This document shows, piece after piece, positions 55,202 to 64,000 of a DNA stretch of 64,000 nucleotides; position 1 is the first letter of the stretch, and the number at the start of each line of letters is the position of its first letter. The position numbers and the translations under genes were made by a program. Under the pieces are notes generated by a model, which searched no databases, was not told the DNA's origin, and was given only the letters and a program-made list of their open reading frames with translations. Source of the stretch: Poa pratensis (taxonomy: Eukaryota > Streptophyta > Magnoliopsida > Poales > Poaceae); the NCBI GenBank assembly GCA_947311845.1, contig CAMZMU010000035.1, positions 6,099,053 to 6,163,052 on the forward strand, in the 5' to 3' direction.

Positions 55202-55565
55202 AAACTTTGTCTTCCATCTGAAGGTTGTTCAGTGTGGTGGTGCTTCTTAGTGGCCTAGCTGTTTGTATCAGTATCCACCACTAGTTTCTTTGCTGATGTA
55301 TAAAAAGTTATGATCAAGAAGCTCTGACATGGTCGGGTTATATTTCTTAATGTTTTTTTGGGCTGAAATGTCTGTCATGTGTGTTCATGCTTAAATTATT
55401 TTTTGTCTCCTTTTGAAATGTTTGCCAGTTGATCTGAGTCATGCCTTTTTTTTTTGGTTGAACTGAAGACTAGGCTGTGCTTCATTTACTTTATTTTGTG
55501 ATCTTGGCAGTCAATAGTTAGCAATCTAGCTGCCTCATGTCCTTGTTTTTGCAACTGAAGAATTT

Positions 55566-56003
55566 TTTTGACTGTGCTGCCGTAGGGAAACCCCCTACGG
55601 TGTAATTTTCATTTTATAGAAAAAAAAAACAGAGAGTTCTTACATAAAATAAGAAAACAGAGCCTAAAGAGTCAAAACACCATGACTCACCCTTGAAAAG
55701 AGCAAAAAACTCGGCTATGGAAATACGAGGGAAATCCAATCGACAAGCTTCTGAACAAACGCCGGCTTGATTCTGTCTGATGCAGTAATAGGTGTTTTTT
55801 AGTACGAGGTCTCCAGCTAGCCAAAGACGGGGGTATGCTGTTAAAAATAAGGTCGTTGCGTTCCTTCCAGATGTTCCAAGCAACCGAAGCAAAAATCTCA
55901 AAGAAACCTGGTCCGACGAAGGAGGTGGCTGCCAAAGAGATGCGTTCCCTAACACTGACTGAAAGGTCGCAAGCAATGCCAATTTGATTCCAGCAGCTAG
56001 CAG
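55566..56003 (-). mobile_element. 5'-truncated LINE with 17-bp target duplication
   Basis: The minus strand encodes FEIFASVAWNIWKERNDLIF, the usual LINE ORF2 C-terminal pattern, and ends in a 3' tail with a hairpin (CCGTAGGG paired with CCCTACGG). The direct repeat TTGCAACTGAAGAATTT flanks it exactly at 55549-55565 and 56004-56020. It interrupts the 3' flank of the first F-box gene. Confidence 0.85.
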
Positions 56004-56334
56004 TTGCAACTGAAGAATTTACTTGGTTTTTTTTCTCGATGGCTTCTTTTTTTTAGTGATAACCTAGTGGTCTTCTTTTTTGTCTGTTGTAACTGATGAT
56101 GAAGCAAGGCAGATTATCTACTTGTCTGTTGATTTTCAAAAAGATTTTCTGAACAGCTTTGAGCACTAGTTATTATATTCAACAATTTAATTATAGTCAG
56201 CTTTTTAGGAATGTTCTGTTGCAATTCATTTCTTCATTGCATCTGGATAGATGTGGAAATATTCTGTTATATCTACAGCTTTCTGTTGCATCATGTGGAA
56301 TTATCATTTGACTTTAGGTGTTATTAGCCAGTTT

Positions 56335-56475
56335 TTTTCCGTCGAATCTTTCCTGGAGTTCTGGCAGAGTAGTTGGTAGAGTCTAAAGACTATCGAGGCA
56401 TGACGAATCTGTAAATCTCCATGTTTTTGTAACATTTGGTGCTATTGACATGCATCTTTGAATATAATTTCCACT
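56335..56475 (+). repeat. Fragment of the LeuRS 3' UTR
   Basis: TTCTGGCAGAGTAGTTG, AGAGTCTA and GCTATTGACA with the final GAATATAATTT follow the order seen at 18795-18905. The coding part of exon 20 is absent here. Confidence 0.75.
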
Positions 56476-57356
56476 TGATATCAACATAAGGGCTTGAAGA
56501 AGTGAAGCACAAGGTTACTCCCGTGAGCTACTAAAAGTATGATCGAACCTAGCTCAATATGCCGTCCATTTATTTTCCAGTTTCTGAAATTCTGTTTCTC
56601 TTCAGTGCATAGTTGCTTCATATGAAGGCAAGGAGGGGCATGAGAATCCTCTAGGGTAATTATTCTAGCAAGGAGATGGACGGCCTAACTGAAGCAGTAT
56701 TTTCTTCAGTCCTAACACCTAATGTCTCAACTGCTGCGAATTGATGTTGACACTTGCCCTGATAAACTGACATATCAGTGTATCAGTGTCCACCAAGGTT
56801 CTCTGATAGACTGACATTCTTTTCAAAGCTTCAGGCAGGTATCTCCTTGGACTTCACTGTTATGTTGACATTCTTGTGCATTATGCTCTCTTTTCTGTAC
56901 TAGAATTTCTTTCGGCATGTGGAACTGTTTATGAGTTTGGAAAGGTATGTTCTCCAAAGTTGATTCAATTCTTTTGAAATATCGACCTGCTATTATTTTT
57001 TTGTCATCGGTACACACTTGAGTAAATAGCCTGGCTGCATTTTTGTTAACCGTAATTTGTGGAGCAGCCTTCCTTTGAGTAAGACTTCTGATGAACTTCA
57101 TTGTGAACTGGAACAGACACAGAATTTGCTTCATTTCTTGCTTTCCCTGCTGGAGTTTGCTCATTCAAATTTATACAGAACCCAGAAACTATTCTTGGCC
57201 TTTGGAACTGGGCACTGGGCAGAGAAATCCGTGCAGCTGCTACGGCAATATGTTTTTCCTGGGTGAATCTACGGTAGTGCTATTCCGAGCCCAGCCCAGC
57301 CCAGTCCATTCCCATTTCTCCTTAGAATACCCGGTTTTGCTAATCCTCGGGTGCCT

Positions 57357-57527
57357 GAGAATTTCTTAAGTCTCGGTCACCCAAAAAAATATGCATGAGT
57401 TGCACTTTTCTGATAGAAATGTGCATTTGCACTTTTATGTCAGAAAAGTGCAACTCATTCCAATTGCACTTTTTTTTGAACTGCAGTTGCACTTTTCTGA
57501 GTCGACCGAGACTTAACGAATTCTCGG
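57357..57527. repeat. Foldback element before the second F-box copy
   Basis: CTTAAGTCTCGGTC on the left pairs with GACCGAGACTTAACG on the right. An inner hairpin pairs GTTGCACTTTTCTGA with TCAGAAAAGTGCAAC. It lies about 100 bp upstream of the F-box start codon and looks like a MITE. Confidence 0.65.
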
Positions 57528-57620
57528 TCGACCGAGACGTAGACAAACCCTAGAATACCTAACCTGCCGCCGTCAAGACTCGCCGGCACTACCACTTTTT
57601 GCTCCTCTCAGCCGGTGGCC

Positions 57621-58769
57621 ATGGCGGCGGCGACCGCACTAGCCGGAGAGGCGCCTCTCCACCGCGGCCTGCCGGATGAGATCGTCGTCTGGGAGATCCT
57701 CGTGCGCCTGCCCCCCAAAGCCCTCCTCTGCTGCCGCACCGTCTGCCGCGCCTGGCGCCACGCCACCTCCTCCCGCGGCTTCCTCCTCGCCTACCACGGC
57801 CACCAGCCCGCTCTCCCCATCCTTTACCAGCACTAATTCGACGCTGGCGCCGCCGTCAGCCAGACCCTAGACATCGTGCCTCTGGACCACCGGGCGGGGG
57901 CCGCCGCCGCCGACCAGCTCCGTTCCGTCGCCCGCTGGGCTCCCACGACACCGACAACGGCATGCGTCTGGAGGCCTCCTGCAACGGCCTCCTCCTCCTC
58001 TCCACCGAAGGCGGCTCGCGCTTCTCCGGCGCCCTCTACTTCTCCGTCTGCAACCCGGCCACTCGCCAGTACGCTCCTCTCCCGTTGCTTCGTGGCTTCA
58101 GCCTTGGGGGGATGTACCCGCACCCTCCCACCGGCGAGTACCGGCTGCTGGTGTACCCCGGCACCCAAGATTGGTGCCACGTTTACACAGTGGGCTCCTG
58201 CCACCCGCCAAGGCCCATCGAGCGGCCGGAGCCGGAGGAGCTGATCCACGGGCTCGAAGCTGTCCTTTTCCGTGGCAACCTGCATTGGTACATAGAGCCA
58301 GAGGGTGAAATCAGCATGATAATTGTGTTCAACACCACGGCCGAGCTGTTCGGGCATTCCTGACGCTGCTGATCTGTTTGAGATGGATGGAATGCTTGGC
58401 ATAGCCAGCTTTAATGATGCAGCGAAAACCATTGGTATCTGGATGACGCAGGACTACGGCAGCGAGGTGTGGGCCTTCAGATGCCGGGTTCAATTGCCGG
58501 TCGCAGAGCTCACCGTGGGGTTTGGGCTTCACTTATACTCGTATACGGTGGTTTTGTCTGGGGATGATAATGATGTGCTCATTCTGGTCCGATCGGGTGA
58601 CTCGCTACTTCACATCGACAGCGGTGGCAAGTTGGTCGCCAGGTTCCCTAAAAAATTTCTCGGCACTACTCAGTTTCGCCTCAAACAAACTCTTGTTCAG
58701 CATAACTTCTTTCCGGCAATTGAGGGCTATGTTGTGAACACTTGGCCTTTCATCTCACCAGATGATTAA
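57621..58769 (+). pseudogene. F-box pseudogene (second copy)
   Basis: This is closely related to the intact gene at 54014. The F-box ([20 protein letters not shown]) is preserved, but codon 72 is TAA (57834-57836) where the intact copy reads valine. A one-base loss near 57940 shifts the frame, and a deletion near 58350 shifts it again. The C-terminus (EGYVVNTWPFISPDD) is still recognisable at 58769. The sharing of 3' flank sequence shows tandem duplication. Confidence 0.88.
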
Positions 58770-59625
58770 CACTTATGTCTTCCATCCGAAGGCTGTTCAG
58801 TGTGGTGGTGCTTCTTAGTGGCCTAGCTGTTTGTATCCTTATGAGCTGCAATATGTATGAACTGTATCCACCACTAGCTTCTTTGTTGATGTATAAAAAG
58901 TTATGATCAAGAAAATCTGACTATTACATCGTTGGGTTACATTTCTCAATGTTCTTTTGGGCTGAAATGTCTGTCATGTGTGTTCATGCTAAAATCATTT
59001 TTGTCTCCTTTTGAAATGTTTGCCAGTTGATATGACTCGTGCCTTTTTTGTTGTTAAACTGAAGACTTGACTATGCTTTATTTACTTTATTTAGTGATCT
59101 TCCTAGCAGTCAATAGTTAGCAATCTAGCTGCCTCATGTCCTTGTTGTTGCAAACTGAAGAATTGACTTGACTTTTTCTCCATGGCCTCATTTTTTAGTG
59201 ATAACCTAGTGGTCTTTCTTTTTGTCTGTTGTAACTGATGATCAAGCGAGGCAGATTATCTACTTCTCTGTTGATTTTCAAAAGGATTTTCTGAAGAGAT
59301 TTGAGCACTAGTTATTATATTAAACGATTTAGTTATAGTCAGATTTTTAGGAATGTTCTGTTGCAATTCATTTCTTCTTGAATTCATTGCATCTGGATAG
59401 ATGTGGAAATATCCTGTTATATTTACAGCTTTATGTAATTTCCACAAGCTACCAGAAATTCATGAAACTGAAGATGACCTGTAACAGGTCATTTTCCTAC
59501 CATGGACAAAAACTTATGTTTCAATGTGGAGGACTGGTGGTATTATGAACAATACTAACTTCAGACGTTATGTTTTTTAGCACTATGATTTAAACCCTGA
59601 TGAGTAGAGCTATGCCCCGAAATAC

Positions 59626-60639
59626 TTAAACCAATGAAGAGGTGGTTCTCGGCATTCCATACCTTTTAGGTGCATGCACCTCTGAAGCCATGACACCTAA
59701 AATCTGAGCCGCGGCTCCCCAGACATGAGAGATTTCAGTTACAGGTTCACCGGAACGCTTGCCCGCAAGGGAAGCAATTATCCGGCTTCCTGGAACCAAT
59801 TCTTTGGCTCTGAGCTCGAGGAAATGCGTGAAATCTTTCTTGAACTGCCGGGCATATGCTTGAGTAACCGCCAGGAGTCTTTCACGCCTGACACACTCAT
59901 CGATGTCATACGCCGGGATATGGTTTATCCTGAAATCTTCAGGAGCATGTACCTCTAAATGATCAGATATTGAAGGGATGAAGGTTGTTGGAGGTGTGTC
60001 AAATTCACACCTTTGAGAGCCAATGAAGACTGTTGGATGAGCAGACGAGATGCAAGGAGCCACTAGGGAAGAGCCTCCCGTAGAATGACCCTGGTACAAT
60101 ACCAGTTACACAGACAGGCTCGTTGGTTTGCTGGAGCGCAACCAGGTTCTTCACCACCACGTTGAAGTCGTCTGGGAGATCATTAAGGAGTACACAGAGG
60201 TTCCAGAGATGGCTGCTGGAGCAGAAAAAAGTGGCTGCGGGTGGCCTCGACATCTATGGACACCAGTGCTAGCGCGTTTGGGCCAGAGGAGCAGCCCAAG
60301 TCCGCGATCACCATCTTCCCGGGCACAAAAATGTCGATGTTGCTGCATAAGTCAGTGATGGCCGCTTCTATGAGGGGCTTCATCCTGTTCTGCTCAGCAT
60401 TCTGCAGTCCACTAGTACTTCAGAATCTAGTTAAATCTTTCCAAGTTCTTGTCCCTATATTTTTTTTTATGTTGATAGCTTAATCTTCAGTAATATAAGG
60501 TATATGATGAATGAATTCTTGACGAGGCAGTCTCCAGAAGCCAAAATTCAGAAATAGTAGCAGTGGATGAAACGAGAGAAGAAGATACCTGAATAATGGA
60601 GTTTCGAGCATAGCTAGTTTCCCCATGTCCTTGATTCAT
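59626..60639 (-). pseudogene. SABATH methyltransferase pseudogene
   Basis: SABATH enzymes methylate carboxyl groups of salicylate, benzoate, jasmonate, anthranilate and similar acids using S-adenosylmethionine. Exon 1 (60639-60589) reads MNQGHGETSYARNS and ends CAG|GT; exon 2 starts at 60401 with NAEQNRMKPLIEAA. Motif I is present as ADLGCSSGPNA. A frameshift near 60195 precedes [12 protein letters not shown]. Near 60005-59945 an inserted segment and a stop follow [16 protein letters not shown] through SHVWGAAAQILGVMASE then continues in another frame. The last third of a normal ~370-residue protein is missing. It lies between F-box copies two and three. Confidence 0.82.
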
Positions 60640-61199
60640 ATGCAACCTCTGTTTGGAATAATCCATCGCTTTGGTTGCAGCAGGCCTTGAAAACCTGAGA
60701 GCAAGATTAGGAAGGCGATGGTGACGATGTACTGGAAGTTCATAATTTCTTTTCCGATGCTATGACTGTTCTGTTCTGGCTACCAATCATTGGGTCTGCT
60801 AACAGTAAGGTTGAATTCACACCCGGATATAATACATTAACAAACTATCACTGTTTTGTAGCAAACATTAGCTGCTTCCCCACCGTGACGGGGAAAGATG
60901 ATAATAATAATAATAAGCTATGCTTAGAGTAGAGTGCATGCTGAAAAAAAACTCATCTGCTTCTCGTGAAAAAGGGAAGATGCACGAGAGCTATCACAAG
61001 CACTATTTCTTGAAAGGCGTATCCATGGATAGCTGCTTTGAAGTTTCCAGTGTTTTAGACGACATCTTTTAGAGCCTTTCTGACCTAACTTGAACTTCAT
61101 ATGCATCCATGTATCCATCTTTACGCCAATCACGTATCTTGTTAAGTCACACAACTCACCAATAGTGCCACGAAAGAGCTGAATTCAACCTTTCAATGG

Positions 61200-61566
61200 G
61201 AATTGGAGGTCGTACTCCCTGTCCAAATCAATGGAAAGACCAGGGGTACAATCCTTGTTGATAAGGAGTGCTCCGAGGATGATGTGTCTTGAAAAGCAGC
61301 CTGGGACGAGAGACTCTCCAAATATTTGGATGTGAAGGGCATCAAGAAGATAATCTATGTGTATCGAAGGAACTTGAATGTCATGCTAGATCAACAAAGG
61401 CAAGTGCCTGATTATTGCTCTGGTTTTCTCTTAGATCTTTCCCGGAGTCCTGGCAGAGTTGATTGAGTCTAGAGACTGTTGGGAAGCAACAAAATTTCCA
61501 TTCTTTAGTAACAATTGATGCTATCATTTAGCCATACTATACTTACTCTCTTTGAATATAATTTCC
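61200..61566 (+). pseudogene. LeuRS exon 20 and 3' UTR fragment
   Basis: The frame reads LPVQINGKTRGTILVDKECS and later SKYLDVKGIKK, matching the last exon of the leucyl-tRNA synthetase at 18560-18773. An internal stop falls in the CSEDDVS region. The UTR words CCCGGAGT, CTGGCAGAG and GAATATAATTTCC follow in order. It is a transposed duplicate of the 3' end only. Confidence 0.88.
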
Positions 61567-62084
61567 TCTTAAGATGAACATGGAGGTTTTGAAGAAGTGA
61601 AACACAAGGTTACTCCTGCGAACTACTAAAAGTACTATAGAACCTAGATCAATATGTTGCCCCATTTATTTCCCAGTTTCTGAAATTCAGTTGTTCAGTG
61701 CATAGTTGCTTCACATGACCATGGACGAATCCTCAATGTTATTCTAACAAAGAGTTGGACGGCCTACTGAAGCAGTATTTTCTTCAGTGCAACACCTTAA
61801 CATATCAACTGTTTGCACTGATGTAGACACTTACCCTGACCTGGTATATCAGTGGCCACCAAGTTCTCTGCTAGACTGACATGAACTAAGCTTCAAGCAG
61901 GTATCTCTTTATATTTCATTATTATAATGTGGATATTTTTGTGCATCATGCTCTCTTTTATGTACTTTTTTTGTTAAGGGATCTATGGTAGTACTATTCT
62001 GAGCTAACCACAGCCCAGCCCAGTCCATTCCCATTTCCCTTCAGAAGACCTAACATTCAGCCAGCACTGCCAGTCCACCATCGG

Positions 62085-62641
62085 GTGGCTGGAGGTGGAG
62101 GAACTGATTCATGCGCTCTTACTGTCCTTTCCCGTGGCAGCCCACATTGGTACGTTGAGCCGGATGAGGGTGAAGGCAGCATGATAATGGATTAATGGTA
62201 TCCGCGCTTCGGCTCTTTCTGGTGCTGCTGGCCTGTTTGAGATGGATGGAATGCTGGGCATGGCCAGCTTTAATGATGCAGTTACAACCATTGATCTATG
62301 GATGATGCAGGACTATGAGAGTGAGGTATGGGCCTTCAAATACCAGGTTGAATTGCTGATCGCGGAGCTCACCGCTCGATTTGGACTTAGCAAATACTCG
62401 AATCTGGTGGTTTCGTCTTGGGTGATAATGATGTGCTCATTCTGCTCCAATCGAGCGAGTGGCTACTTCAGATCGACATCGGTGGCAAGTTGGTCGCCAG
62501 GTTCCATCGCAAATTTCTCGGTGCTACTCAATTTCGTCACAAACAAACTCTTGTTCAGCATACCTTCTTTCCGACAATAGAGGGTTATGTTTTGAACACT
62601 TGGCTTTTCATCTCACCAGATGATTATGCTGTGAACACTTA
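62085..62641 (+). pseudogene. F-box pseudogene (third copy, C-terminal half)
   Basis: The F-box itself is missing. Recognisable parts are ELIHALLLSFPVA-like sequence, then MDGMLGMASFNDAVTTIDLW and WAFKYQVELLIAEL. A one-base deletion near 62418 follows and the frame switches to GDNDVLILLQSS. It ends with EGYVLNTWLFISPDD plus four extra codons at 62641. Confidence 0.82.
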
Positions 62642-63640
62642 GCATTATATCTGAAAGCTGTTAGTGTGGTGTTTTTTCTTAAAGGCCTAGCTATTTGTGT
62701 CGTCGTGAACTGCAATATGTATGAATTGTATCCTATCCTGGATTTCTTGTGGCGGCTTCTCTGTTGATGTATAAAAAGTTATAATAAAAAACTCCAACTG
62801 TTACATGGTTGTCTGTCATGTGTGTTCATGCTAAAAAATCATTTTTGTCTGCTTTAATAATGTTTGCCAAATGATCTGACTCGTGCCTCTTTTTTCCAAG
62901 TGACCTTCTTAGCAGTCAGTAGTTGGGAACCTAGCTGCCTCATGTCTCTGTTTTTGTAACTGAAGACCTGACTTATCTTTTTCTCGATGACTTCTTCATT
63001 TTCAGAGATAACCCATCGTCTTGTTAATACACTAAATATATTGCAAATATACAAGTGTTTCGTGATTCTGTTTGTCTGTTTTAACTGTTGATGAAGCAAG
63101 GCTGATTATCTACTTGTTTGTCGAGTAGAAATTTGCACCGGATTTCTGAAGAGCTTTGAGCACTAGTTATTATATTAAGTGATTGTACTATAGTCACCTT
63201 TTCAGGAATGTTCTGCTGCAATTCATTTCTTCTTGAATCCATTGCATCTGGGTTAGACGTGGAAATATTCTGTTATATTTTACAGATTTCTGTTGCATCA
63301 TGTGAAATTATCATTTGACTTAGTTGCTAACTAGTTTAAGGATTAGTACTTCATGTGATGTTCGATCTTAACATAAGCTCAAGAAATAGAACTTGTATAT
63401 TGATAAACAGAAGAACGTTATGTTATGGTCACGCTCAGGTCACAGTATGAAATTTCCAACACGACTACCAGAAATTCATGAAACTGAACATGAACCATAA
63501 CAGATCATTTTCCTATTGAGTATGGACAAAAAAATTATGTTTCAATGTTGTGGACTGGTGGTATGTTGAACAGTACTGACTTCAGACGGCTCTCAGAAAA
63601 AAAACTTCAGACATTACGTTCTTGAGCACTATGAGTAGAG
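62642..63640 (+). repeat. 3' flank of third F-box copy
   Basis: Words such as GTTGATGTATAAAAAGTTAT and GTCTGTCATGTGTGTTCATG recur after all three F-box copies (near 55295, 58890 and 62765). This flank defines the tandem duplicated unit. Confidence 0.7.
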
Positions 63641-63710
63641 CTGTGCCCCCAAAATAGTTAAGCCCGCCAAGAGGTGGTTCTGGGCATGTCAAACGTTTTA
63701 GGTGTAAAAC
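63640..63710 (-). pseudogene. Trace of a second SABATH relic
   Basis: GAGTAGAGCTGTGCCCC followed by AAGAGGTGGTTCT and TTTTAGGTG matches the flank and the last codons of the SABATH pseudogene at 59600-59670. Only this edge remains. Confidence 0.5.
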
Positions 63711-64000
63711 ATGCAACCAATTTTTGATTTATTTATTTATAATTCTGCTTTCGTGCTATACAATGATTAAATTGCCAATGGGTCGAAGCAAGTGCAAAGT
63801 CAATGCATATACATCAGGAAGCCGAATAATAAACTAGCATTACATACGATCTGTAACTTATAACGCACTGCAGAGAAACAAAATGGCATTTTCTTTGTAG
63901 TTTTTTGTATAGGGAATAACCTATACCCTCAGCACAACTTCAGTATCATACTCAATTGCCTTGGGAAAGAAAGAGAAAAGGACAACATAATTGGATATGA
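63711..64000. other. Right end of the window, nothing recognised
   Basis: AT-rich sequence without a supported feature. Confidence 0.4.

Overview
The window looks like nuclear DNA of a grass, most likely a Triticeae species (wheat, Aegilops, barley or rye group). Genes are split by GT-AG introns. Islands of ordinary plant genes are separated by nested transposons of Triticeae type: a CACTA element with TTTAGTACCGGTT-like subterminal repeats, Gypsy- and Copia-type LTR elements, LINE tails, and Stowaway and hAT MITEs. There are no operons, CRISPR arrays or bacterial features. I found no convincing tRNA or rRNA gene.

Layout. 1-90: last codons of a gene entering from the left. 1969-5092 (+): alanyl-tRNA editing protein (AlaX-like), eight exons. 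5924-6844 (-): single-exon DEDDh exonuclease of the NEN type. 7.8-8.3 kb: LINE tail. 11134-18773 (+): organellar (bacterial-type) leucyl-tRNA synthetase, 20 exons. 21916-23070 (-): mTERF-family gene with an in-frame stop. 23.4-40.1 kb: the RBM48 locus. The complete eight-exon gene is at 37491-40088, and upstream lie several broken copies of its 5' end. One copy is split by a 4.36-kb CACTA element (25015-29373) and one by a 5.78-kb Copia-type LTR element (30252-36028). 40.5-42.9 kb: MITE, LTR fragment with a nested retroposon, and a type I MADS-box relic. 43038-53388: a complete hAT element with an 8-bp target duplication, whose transposase gene is split by a 6.64-kb non-autonomous LTR element (45921-52560). 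54.0-63.7 kb: a tandem F-box array with one intact gene and two decayed copies. Pieces of a SABATH methyltransferase gene and of the 3' end of the leucyl-tRNA synthetase gene are mixed into it.

Roles of the host genes. AlaX and LeuRS both act on tRNA charging fidelity or translation, mTERF proteins act in organelle gene expression, and RBM48 acts in minor-intron splicing. They are independent nuclear genes, not a functional cluster. LeuRS carries a 1-nt deletion, mTERF a nonsense codon, and AlaX a possible 1-nt deletion. Either this is a decaying homoeologous segment or some consensus errors remain; the NEN, RBM48 and first F-box reading frames are clean.

The most unusual structure is in the internal domain of the Copia-type element. 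About ten imperfect stem-loops carry CCAACG (or a close variant) in the loop. The element is young (its two LTRs look identical) but has no usable gag-pol. The other strong signal is the repeated, truncated duplication of the RBM48 5' region.
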